This document shows, piece after piece, positions 23,592 to 30,316 of a stretch of DNA of 32,673 bases. A model generated the notes under the pieces. That model saw only the letters and a program-made list of their open reading frames with translations, had not been told where the DNA came from and did not search any database. Source of the DNA: UBA8437 sp003445035 (GTDB lineage: Bacteria; Planctomycetota; Planctomycetia; Planctomycetales; Planctomycetaceae); NCBI GenBank assembly GCA_937901285.1, contig CALCHI010000375.1, forward strand, positions 1 through 32,673. The letters are read 5' to 3'. How positions within the stretch are numbered: position 1 is the first letter of the stretch; the number at the start of each line of letters is the position of its first letter. The translations under genes and the position numbers were made by a program.

Positions 23592-24638
23592 TTATTCGGC
23601 CGACGGCTTGGGCGTGCGGTCCAGCAGCCAGATATTGCGGAAGCGGACCGGGTTGCCATGGTTCTGCAACTTGGTCGGTAACGCCAACGATCCCTCGGGC
23701 TTGCCCGCGCCGGTCTTACGCTTGACCTCGAGATTGTCGTGAACCAGCACGCCGTTGTGCAGCACCGTCAGGCGGGCGTTGCGGGTCTTGGTGCCCGCGG
23801 CGTCGAAGGCCGGGGCGTCCAGGTCGATGTCGTAGGTCTGCCAGCTCAACGGGGGCAAACACATGTTGGTCGCCGGCTCGATGTAACGGTAGAGACCACC
23901 ACACTCGTTGTTTTTGCCGGCCAGGCCAAACGAATCCAGGATCTGCACCTCGTAACGACTCTGCAGATACACGCCGCTGTTGGCTCGGCCCTGGCCCCGG
24001 GCGAACGGCATGAACGGAAGGCGGAATTCCAGGTGCAGGCGAAAACTGCCGTAGGCGTACCGCGTTTCGGTGCCCTCCATCAACAATCCCGACTCGGTGA
24101 CCTTGGCGGACTTGAAGAAGTCGGTCGAGCGGCCGTCGAAAAGTGCCACGGCACCTTCCGGCGGCTTGGCTCCCATTGTCGGGCTGACCCGGTGCACGCG
24201 ATTCAGCTTGGCGATCACCCCGTCAAAGGACTTCTGGAAGAAGATCGCGTGGTCATTGCCCACGTCGATCTGCAACGGGCCATGGATGAACCGGGCCGAG
24301 TTTCCTCGACGCTGGCCGGGGATCCGCACGCGGGCCTTCCCGGTCGCTCCGGCTCCCGGGAGACCTCCGGCGTACTCGACCGCCTCGAACTTGCCTCCGC
24401 CCAGCGAGATCACCTGCAAGCCGATCGGACGGAATTCCTGGGATCCGGTCAATACCCAGCCGGCGTATTCGCCCTGTAACGTGAAGTCGACCCCTGCAGA
24501 TTTTGCGTCGACAAAAGCCTGTTTTGTGTCCTGGGCGAATGCCCGCGAGTGGGTCGTCACGAGTCCCACGACAGCTGCCGCGGCCAAACCGCACACCACG
24601 CGGTGACAGCACGACTTCAGGTTGGTCTTGGACTTCAT
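23592..24638 (-). CDS. Secreted DUF1080 (3-keto-disaccharide hydrolase-like) protein
   Basis: A 348-aa protein with ATG start. The signal peptide runs through a basic start (MKSKTNLKSCCHR), a hydrophobic core (GLAAAAVVGLV) and a likely cleavage after Ala-Phe-Ala before Gln-Asp. The C-terminal part (about 160-348) is the DUF1080 lectin/hydrolase-like jelly roll: GAVALFDGRSTDFF, FRLHLEFRLPFMP, ANSGVYLQSRYEVQILDSFG, WQTYDIDLDAP, and ending PVRFRNIWLLD. Residues 40-150 form an extra N-terminal region, ending in a conserved-looking segment before the 'LFDG' start. DUF1080 proteins bind or cleave sugars, and some hydrolyse 3-keto-glycosides; they are greatly expanded in planctomycetes. It lies 103 bp after trmB. 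Confidence 0.88.
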   Translation of the reverse strand: MKSKTNLKSCCHRVVCGLAAAAVVGLVTTHSRAFAQDTKQAFVDAKSAGVDFTLQGEYAGWVLTGSQEFRPIGLQVISLGGGKFEAVEYAGGLPGAGATGKARVRIPGQRRGNSARFIHGPLQIDVGNDHAIFFQKSFDGVIAKLNRVHRVSPTMGAKPPEGAVALFDGRSTDFFKSAKVTESGLLMEGTETRYAYGSFRLHLEFRLPFMPFARGQGRANSGVYLQSRYEVQILDSFGLAGKNNECGGLYRYIEPATNMCLPPLSWQTYDIDLDAPAFDAAGTKTRNARLTVLHNGVLVHDNLEVKRKTGAGKPEGSLALPTKLQNHGNPVRFRNIWLLDRTPKPSAE

Positions 24639-24741
24639 CGGCTTCGATTCCCGTCGCTGGTGTCAATCGGTGCAAGTTGCCAGAAGTCTCCAGTGTGACA
24701 CTCATGGTCAGGCGATGGCAAGTCGCAGTCGAGCCGTTGAA

Positions 24742-25371
24742 TCACTCGGCGGTGCATCTCCAGCGGCCGCGGTGGATTTCCGAGCCGGCTCGTCGTCCCT
24801 TGCGGTCGTAGCTGGTCAGGTAGTCCATGTCGTGTTCGGGATCCTTCAGGTCCGGAAGCGGTTCTTCGTGGAAATCGGCGTGGTGATCGACCAGGTCCCG
24901 GATGGTCTGAAAATACTCGCCGACATCGCTCCAGGAATGCAGTTCCCCTTCGGGTACGAGTACCCGGGCGACGAGTTCCAGGAACTCATCGGTGAAGATG
25001 CGGCGTCGCCGGTGCTTGCGTTTCCACCAGGGGTCGGGGAAGTAGACGTGGACGGCGGCGACCGATCGCGGTTTGACGAGTTTTTCGAGTGTCACCCGTG
25101 CGTCGCCACCGAGCACCCGGGCATTGGCCATCGTCCGCTTCTTGAGCCGTCGTGCCGTCCGCCGTCCCTCCCGGTAATCGATCTCGATCCCGCAGTAGTT
25201 CGTCTCGGGATGAGCCGTCGCCGAGTTGACCAGGAACAGCCCGCGACCGCAGCCGACATCGAGTTCGACAGGATGATCGTTCTCGTAGAACTCGGACCAG
25301 TCGAGTGCACCGTCGAGGTCGTCGAGCGTGAGGAACCAGGGCGCAAGGTCCTCTGTCGGTGGCGGTCTCAT
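24742..25371 (-). CDS. trmB: tRNA (guanine-N7)-methyltransferase TrmB
   Basis: A 209-aa protein with ATG start. The SAM-binding motif VELDVGCGRGLFLV is at 35-48, with YCGIEIDYREGR following. The catalytic region VHVYFPDPWWKRKHRRRRI (108-125) includes the invariant Asp113 and the tRNA-binding basic run. The end TSYDRKGRRAGSEIHR fits the 'T..e.r....G..i' tail of TrmB. It makes m7G46 in the variable loop of tRNAs, in the cytoplasm. It lies 41 bp after the FabZ-like gene and has no Shine-Dalgarno; it probably shares a transcript with the genes upstream. Identification is secure. Confidence 0.95.
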   Translation of the reverse strand: MRPPPTEDLAPWFLTLDDLDGALDWSEFYENDHPVELDVGCGRGLFLVNSATAHPETNYCGIEIDYREGRRTARRLKKRTMANARVLGGDARVTLEKLVKPRSVAAVHVYFPDPWWKRKHRRRRIFTDEFLELVARVLVPEGELHSWSDVGEYFQTIRDLVDHHADFHEEPLPDLKDPEHDMDYLTSYDRKGRRAGSEIHRGRWRCTAE

Positions 25372-25412
25372 TGGGACACCCGTCGCAGGTCACACGATTT
25401 GGGCGGCGTGCT

Positions 25413-25913
25413 TCAGTCGATCTGCTGGTCACGGTTGATCGGTACGCCGACCATCGTGCCACAGAAGACCATCCGGTCTCCGACGAACCCCTGGAAATCG
25501 AACTCGGCCCTGCGTTGCGGTCGGACCTTGGTCACCTGGGCCATCAACACCAGTCGCTCGCCCGGGAAGACGGGGTAACGGAATTTCACGTCGTTCATCC
25601 CGCCGAATCCCAGGTAATCGCCTCCGAGGACGTTGTATTTCCGCGCGAAGAATCCGGCCAGTTGAGCCGCACACTCGCACATCACCACGCCGGGCATCAG
25701 CGGGAAACCGGGCATGTGCCCGGTGATCCAGAATTCGTCGTTGCTGATGTCCTTGTAGCCGACGAGCCCCCGGGCGTCCTCGTCGACCATCAACACGGCG
25801 GTCAGCTGTTCCATCTGGTGCCGCTGAGGATTCACCTTGCGGATTTCCTCGAGATCGAACTCGGGGTTGTCGAAGTCGAGCGGATCGAGAGGGAAGAGTG
25901 ATGGAGGAGGCAT
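25413..25913 (-). CDS. fabZ: 3-hydroxyacyl-ACP dehydratase, FabZ family
   Basis: A 166-aa hotdog-fold protein with ATG start. The motif ITGHMPGFPLMPGVVMCECAAQLAG places the catalytic His66 and Glu80 14 residues apart, as in FabZ ('GHFP..P..PGVl..E...Q'). Later marks are GGDYLGFGGMNDVKFRYPVFPGE and AEFDFQGFVGDRMV. The reaction is dehydration of 3-hydroxyacyl-ACP in fatty acid synthesis. The first 35 residues (PSLFPLDPLDFDNPEFDLEEI) are an N-terminal extension longer than in typical FabZ of about 145 aa. Planctomycetes have several FabZ-like paralogues, so this may not be the main FabZ. It lies 30 bp after the HAD-like gene. Confidence 0.85.
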   Translation of the reverse strand: MPPPSLFPLDPLDFDNPEFDLEEIRKVNPQRHQMEQLTAVLMVDEDARGLVGYKDISNDEFWITGHMPGFPLMPGVVMCECAAQLAGFFARKYNVLGGDYLGFGGMNDVKFRYPVFPGERLVLMAQVTKVRPQRRAEFDFQGFVGDRMVFCGTMVGVPINRDQQID

Positions 25914-25943
25914 GGTGGTGGTGGACGTTGGGTGTTGAGCGGG

Positions 25944-26903
25944 TTAGTCGAGTCCGAGAACCGTCAGGACCTGTGTGAGTTCTGTGAGCAGGCGATCAGG
26001 CCGCATGTCCGGATCCCGGACCTCCTCCTTGCTGGCTTCAAAGCTGGCGCTGTCTCCGGCATACAACGCGATCTTCATTCCCAGTTTCTTGGCAACGGCG
26101 AGGTCGTTTCGCAGCCGACTTCCGATATGGAGCACCTCGCTGGGTTCGATCCCGTCCTCGGCCAGCCGATCGAGACAGGCTTGATAGAGGGGGGGCGAGG
26201 GTTTTCGGAGACCGAGCTGGCACGAGAGTGTCATGGCGTCGGCGTCGAGCAACTCGCCGAGGGGCGGTAGTGTAGCGTCGCGTCCGAGACCCCGCAACAA
26301 CTGGACGAGCGTGAAGGGCTGGGCGTCGGCCAGCAGGGTCTGCCGGCATCCGGAACCGGCGATCGTTGTCAGCACATCCGCGGCCCCTTCGGCCGCCGCG
26401 ACTCCCTGCAGAGACTGGTGGAAGAAAAACGCCACCTTCTCGGCGAACTGGTTCTCGTCCCCGTAGAATTCCTCGTCGATCTCGTATTCGTTCTGCACCA
26501 GCCGTCCGACAAGCGTCTGCCAGAGGTCGGCGGCGTTGACCTGGGGAAAGTGGCCGGTGCGACCGGTCCCGGCCATCTGTTTCAACTCCAGGCACTCGCG
26601 GTACTGGTCGTAGAGGTACTGCCAGGCCGCCCCGGGCTTTCGGCTCATGCTGTGCCACATGTTGAAAGCCTTGATCGTCTTTTCCATCGCGACCTGCATC
26701 CTCACCTGCTGCGGATGGTCCAGGTGCAGGCACCCGTCACTGATCCTCAGCACAGTGCCGTAGACGCTCCAGGTGACCGCCGCAATCCCCTCCAGCGGCT
26801 TGGCGAACGCGGTGGCCTTGACCGGTTCGACCGGTGGTGGCACTGGCCAGGTGTGGTCCTGGCCGTCGAGCCACTTGGCGAATTCCGTCAGCGTCTGGGG
26901 CAT
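25944..26903 (-). CDS. HAD-superfamily protein with degenerate active site
   Basis: A 319-aa protein from the ATG at 26903; the frame extends to 27005 across the end of the preceding gene. It is recognisably HAD-like: AVTWSVYGTVL (42-52) equals motif I of the 'FDvYGTL' group, TLLADAQ (189-195) equals motif II, GLRKPSPPLYQ with Lys234 equals motif III, and HIGSRLRNDLAVAKKLGMK (259-277) equals motif IV. However, the nucleophile Asp is Ser46, the motif II Ser/Thr is Ala192, and the first motif IV Asp is Ser262; only Lys234 and Asp267 remain. A phosphatase reaction is therefore unlikely. It may bind a ligand or act as a regulator. It lies 31 bp after the YyaL-like gene and 30 bp before fabZ, so it is probably co-transcribed with both. 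Confidence 0.8.
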   Translation of the reverse strand: MPQTLTEFAKWLDGQDHTWPVPPPVEPVKATAFAKPLEGIAAVTWSVYGTVLRISDGCLHLDHPQQVRMQVAMEKTIKAFNMWHSMSRKPGAAWQYLYDQYRECLELKQMAGTGRTGHFPQVNAADLWQTLVGRLVQNEYEIDEEFYGDENQFAEKVAFFFHQSLQGVAAAEGAADVLTTIAGSGCRQTLLADAQPFTLVQLLRGLGRDATLPPLGELLDADAMTLSCQLGLRKPSPPLYQACLDRLAEDGIEPSEVLHIGSRLRNDLAVAKKLGMKIALYAGDSASFEASKEEVRDPDMRPDRLLTELTQVLTVLGLD

Positions 26904-26934
26904 GGGAGTCGGAGGATACCAGGGGTGTCGGGGG

Positions 26935-28824
26935 TCAGTTCGAGGAAGAACCGGTCGAGGAGTCGAGCCAGTCGTCGAGGGCCAGCAGGGCCTGGCCGCT
27001 GGCAAGGGGTTGTTGGGCCATTTGGCTGGACATCAATACCAGGCAATCCACTGCAGCATCTCGCCAACGGTCCTCTGCGGTCAACTCGAATAGCTTCAAA
27101 AGTGCCGTCGCCGCCATCCCGTTTCCCGACGGGGTGGCGTTGTCGCTGGTGTGCTTGTAGCGGGCGATCAGTGCTTCGGAGTCGTCGGCGGTGAAGAAGA
27201 ATCCTCCCGGGAGATCCGGCGGTTCCGCCCCGGGGTCGCTGAATCTCGCCAGCAACTGCTCGGCCAGCGCGACGGCTGACGTCCGGAACTCATCTCCCTG
27301 TTCGTCTCGAGCCAGTTCGCAGAGTCCATCAAGCAGGCAGGTGACATCGTCGAGGAAGGCGGGGAAGCGGGGCTGGTCGTCCTTGGTCGAGTGTCCCAGT
27401 CGGCCGTCGTCGTCACGGATGTTCTGCCAGATGTCCCGCGCGGCCGCCTCGGCCGCCTGGCGGTAGCGGGGTTCTTCCAGTGCCCGTGCGGCGGAGGCCA
27501 TCGCGGTGATCATCATCCCGTTCCAGGCGACCAGCACCTTGTCGTCGCGGTCGGGTGCGACTCGCCCCGAACGCACCTCCAGCAACCTCTCCCTGCACGC
27601 CGCGAGGGTGGTGGCCAGTTCGCCGTCGTCGATTTCCAGCACCGCGGCGGCCTGGTCGTGGGGCTTGGGCCTGTTGAGGATATTGGTGTTTTCCCAGTTG
27701 CCATCAGCCGTCACGTCGTAACAGTAGCAGAACGACTCGGCCTCGGATTCTCCCAGGCTCTCCACCAGTATCGCCTTCACCTCCTGTTCGCTCCAGACGA
27801 AGAACTTCCCCTCCTCGCCTTCGCTGTCGGCGTCCTGGGTGGCGTAGAAGCTGCCCCCCGGCGAGGTCATTTCCCGGAGCACCCAGTCGAGTGTCTCGCG
27901 GACGATCTCGGGGTACCGCCGGCAACCCGTGGCTGCGAACCCCTCGAGATAGGCCGGCACCAGCAGGGCGTTGTCGTAGAGCATTTTTTCGAAGTGAGGC
28001 GCCAGCCAGACGGCGTCGGTCGAGTAGCGATGGAAGCCCCCGCCGAGTTGATCGTAGATTCCGCCGCCGGCCATCCGATCGAGTGTCAGCCTGGCCTGGT
28101 CCAGGCAGGCGTCGTCGCCGAATCTCCGGTGGCACCGCAGCAACAGTCGAACGTCCATCGGGTGAGGGAACTTGGGGGCGTTGCCGAAGCCGCCGTGCCG
28201 GGTGTCGCCGGCCGCCAGCAGTTGTTTGCGGACGTGGTCCAGCAGGCCGGTATCCAGCGGTTCGCCCGGCCCCGGCCCCCGGGTCACCTCGCCGACCCGT
28301 TTCACTGCGGCGGCCAGTTCGTCGGCCGCCTGCTCCAGTTCGTCCCGTCGGGTGTTCCAGGCCTCGGCCACGTGAGTGACAATGTCGGAGAACCCGGGCA
28401 TGCCCATCGACGCGGCCGGCGGCCAGTATGTGCCGCCGAAGAACGGCCGTCCGTCGGGCGTCATGAAGACCGACATCGGCCAGCCACCCCGTCGGGTCAG
28501 CAGTTGAACGGCGTTCATGTAGACCTGGTCGATGTCGGGACGTTCCTCGCGATCGACCTTGATCGCGAGGAACGACTGGTTGAGCAGCCCGGCGATTTTC
28601 TCATTCTCGAAACTCTCCCGCTCCATCACGTGGCACCAGTGGCAGGCGCTGTAGCCGACCGAGAGAAAGATCGGCCGGTCGAGTTCGCGGGCCTGCTCGA
28701 GGGCCTTCGGACCCCACGGGAACCAGTCGACCGGGTTGTGTACGTGTTGCAGCAGGTACGGGCTGGTTTCTTCGGAGAGCCGGTTGACCGGTCGATCGGC
28801 ATGGGAGTCTTGCGAAGAGGTCAT
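26935..28824 (-). CDS. YyaL/SSP411-like thioredoxin-domain protein (DUF255)
   Basis: A 629-aa protein with ATG start. The N-terminus NRLSEETSPYLLQHVHNPVDW and the motif Cys61-His-Trp-Cys64 in SACHWCHVMERESFE define DUF255, with RGGWPMSVFMTPDGRPFFGGTYWPP completing the thioredoxin fold (about 13-175). The rest is an alpha/alpha-barrel like N-acylglucosamine 2-epimerases, with GGGIYDQLGGGFHRYSTD, HFEKMLYDNALLVPAYL and SGNGMAATALLKL. The family is near universal (human SPATA20) with no established reaction. It is first in the run yyaL-like, HAD-like, fabZ, trmB, DUF1080. Upstream, TCCACA and TACGAT are 17 bases apart, with TACGAT eight bases before the ATG. Confidence 0.93.
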   Translation of the reverse strand: MTSSQDSHADRPVNRLSEETSPYLLQHVHNPVDWFPWGPKALEQARELDRPIFLSVGYSACHWCHVMERESFENEKIAGLLNQSFLAIKVDREERPDIDQVYMNAVQLLTRRGGWPMSVFMTPDGRPFFGGTYWPPAASMGMPGFSDIVTHVAEAWNTRRDELEQAADELAAAVKRVGEVTRGPGPGEPLDTGLLDHVRKQLLAAGDTRHGGFGNAPKFPHPMDVRLLLRCHRRFGDDACLDQARLTLDRMAGGGIYDQLGGGFHRYSTDAVWLAPHFEKMLYDNALLVPAYLEGFAATGCRRYPEIVRETLDWVLREMTSPGGSFYATQDADSEGEEGKFFVWSEQEVKAILVESLGESEAESFCYCYDVTADGNWENTNILNRPKPHDQAAAVLEIDDGELATTLAACRERLLEVRSGRVAPDRDDKVLVAWNGMMITAMASAARALEEPRYRQAAEAAARDIWQNIRDDDGRLGHSTKDDQPRFPAFLDDVTCLLDGLCELARDEQGDEFRTSAVALAEQLLARFSDPGAEPPDLPGGFFFTADDSEALIARYKHTSDNATPSGNGMAATALLKLFELTAEDRWRDAAVDCLVLMSSQMAQQPLASGQALLALDDWLDSSTGSSSN

Positions 28825-28879
28825 GGGTGAGGATCGTAAGGATTTCGCGACCGAATGTGGAGCATCTCGACCATCGAAC

Positions 28880-28891
28880 TCGTGCTAGACT
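28880..28891 (+). promoter_or_regulatory. Candidate extended -10 of the DUF1570 gene
   Basis: TGCTAGACT (28883-28891) combines a TG extension with TAGACT, four of six -10 bases. The start would fall near 28898, 20 bases before ATG at 28918. No clear -35 box. It lies in the 93-bp divergent gap with the YyaL-like gene. Confidence 0.3.
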
Positions 28892-28917
28892 CTGGCATCC
28901 GGTTGGGGGGCGTGTCG

Positions 28918-30087
28918 ATGCGAGTTGTTCTCACCGTATTTCCAACAGCGCTGGCGGTCGGTCTGTCGCTGCTGCTGTGCGGCGCGGCGCCTCCCGAAAA
29001 CGTGCTCGAAAAGATCACCTTCGATGACGACGGCAACTCGCGGACGATCTCGGGTCGCGTGGTCGTCAAGGCACAGGACGGCGGGCTGCTGGTCCAGGAG
29101 CGGGACGGGCGGCTGTGGACGGTGACATCCGAGGTGCTGGGAAAACGCGTCACGACGACGGCACCATTCCGGCCCGAGGGGTCCGAAGAGCTGGGCAGGC
29201 GGCTGGCGGCCGAACTCGACAAGTCGGTGTCACCGGGTTTTCACGTGACCCGCACACGTCACTACACGATCGTCTCCTCGGCCGATCCGAGGTTCGCCCG
29301 CTGGACGGGACGGCTCTTTGAGCGGCTGCGGACGGCGTTCGTGGGGTACTGGAAAGGCCGGGGAGTGAAGCTGTCCGAACCCGAGTTTCCGCTGGTGGCG
29401 ATCGTGCTCAAGGACCGGGCGCAGTTCTCGAAATTCGTCCGCATCGACACGAAGCTCGATCCCGCCTCCGCGACCGGCTACTACTCGATTCTCTCCAACC
29501 GCATCGTGCTCTACGACATCGCCCGGATTCCCGGCCAGCCGCCGGCGGCGACCGCGGTCGAAATCCAGCGGCGTCTGTCGACGGCTCCCCAGGCCATCGC
29601 CACGGTGGTCCACGAGGCGGCTCACCAGGTCGCTTACAACTGCGGCCTGAATCAGCGGCTGGCCGACAACCCGTTGTGGTTGGTCGAGGGCATGGCGGTG
29701 TTCTTCGAGACGCCGGACCTGCGGAGCCGCTCGGGGTGGCGGACCGTCGGCAAGGTCAACCGGCCGCGGCTGGCGAGGTTCACCGACTTTGTCCGCCGCC
29801 GTCGCCGGCCGGGGTCACTCAGGAGCCTGGTCCGCAGCGACCGTCGCTTCCGCGAAGGCGAATCGGAGGCGGACGCGTACGCCGAGGCGTGGGCGTTGAA
29901 CTACTTCCTGTTGCGAACCCGCCGCAAGCAGTTCGCGGCCTATTTGAAGACCGTCTCGGCCAAGCCGGTGCTGAGGTGGGACACTCCGGAAACGCGACAG
30001 GCCGATTTCGAGAAGGCCTTTGGTGAGGACTGGGATGAGCTGGACCGGGTGTTCGTGAAGTACATGAGCCGGGTGCGGGTGAAGTAG
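28918..30087 (+). CDS. Exported DUF1570-type metalloprotease-like protein
   Basis: A 389-aa protein from ATG at 28918, preceded by a GGGGGG tract; 21 extra residues are possible upstream but would hide the signal peptide. The hydrophobic start VVLTVFPTALAVGLSLLLCGA is an export signal, with cleavage or lipidation uncertain. Residues 30-80 are beta-rich. The main domain (about 110-389) contains VVHEAAHQVAYNCGL, with the zincin motif HEAAH at 232-236, and PLWLVEGMAVFFE with Glu257 as a likely third zinc ligand. The YYSILSNRIVLYDIA segment before it fits the DUF1570 pattern. This suggests a periplasmic zinc peptidase, though activity is not proved. The gene diverges from the YyaL-like gene and is followed by the small basic protein gene. 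Confidence 0.8.
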   Translation: MRVVLTVFPTALAVGLSLLLCGAAPPENVLEKITFDDDGNSRTISGRVVVKAQDGGLLVQERDGRLWTVTSEVLGKRVTTTAPFRPEGSEELGRRLAAELDKSVSPGFHVTRTRHYTIVSSADPRFARWTGRLFERLRTAFVGYWKGRGVKLSEPEFPLVAIVLKDRAQFSKFVRIDTKLDPASATGYYSILSNRIVLYDIARIPGQPPAATAVEIQRRLSTAPQAIATVVHEAAHQVAYNCGLNQRLADNPLWLVEGMAVFFETPDLRSRSGWRTVGKVNRPRLARFTDFVRRRRRPGSLRSLVRSDRRFREGESEADAYAEAWALNYFLLRTRRKQFAAYLKTVSAKPVLRWDTPETRQADFEKAFGEDWDELDRVFVKYMSRVRVK

Positions 30088-30120
30088 TCGCCAGCCTTTC
30101 CTCAACCCAAGGTTCTTTCC

Positions 30121-30126
30121 TACAAT
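30121..30126 (+). promoter_or_regulatory. Candidate -10 box (TACAAT) of the small basic protein gene
   Basis: TACAAT matches five of six bases; the best -35 (TTCCTC region, 30098-30103) is poor. It would give a leader of about 57 nt that contains two alternative hairpins. Confidence 0.35.
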
Positions 30127-30139
30127 CGTTCTTTCCCCC

Positions 30140-30177
30140 CGGGATGTTGTCATCCCGTTTGCCCGGCTCCCAGACGG
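30140..30177 (+). promoter_or_regulatory. Two overlapping hairpins before the 32-aa gene
   Basis: Hairpin A pairs CGGGATG (30140-30146) with CATCCCG (30151-30157) over a TTGT loop and is followed by TTTGCCC. Hairpin B pairs CCGTTTG (30155-30161) with CAGACGG (30171-30177), with one G-U pair. The two share bases 30155-30157 and cannot form together. Hairpin B also covers the region next to the weak GGAA ribosome site. Hairpin A alone could be a terminator for the DUF1570 gene. Confidence 0.4.
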
Positions 30178-30189
30178 AACCTCGATCCC

Positions 30190-30288
30190 ATGGCCAAGAC
30201 GACTCGCAAGCTGAAGAAGGCCAACCACGGTCGCCGTCCTGCCAGTGCCAAGGCGCGGAAGGCCAAGCGGAAGAAGTACCGGACGTAG
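30190..30288 (+). CDS. 32-aa highly basic protein, ribosome- or nucleic-acid-binding candidate
   Basis: ATG at 30190 to TAG at 30288 encodes MAKTTRKLKKANHGRRPASA followed by KARKAKRKKYRT. Fifteen of 32 residues are Lys or Arg, and there is no Asp or Glu. A GGAA lies about 10 bases upstream. The frame is compact, ends in a natural stop and shows the composition of small ribosomal or RNA-binding proteins; it is not the Thx sequence I know. The 'KLKKANHGRRPA.AKARKAKRK' pattern looks like a conserved planctomycete small protein, but I cannot confirm it. A leader with a -10 box and alternative hairpins precedes it, so expression control is likely. It converges with the ccsA gene, 28 bp between stops. 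Confidence 0.7.
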   Translation: MAKTTRKLKKANHGRRPASAKARKAKRKKYRT

Positions 30289-30316
30289 CCGCTGCGGTCC
30301 CCGCGGGGACTCGAGC

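Noticed and set aside
27391..28830. Plus-strand open frame of 479 codons opposite the YyaL-like gene
   Set aside because: Shadow of a gene with clear DUF255 motifs.
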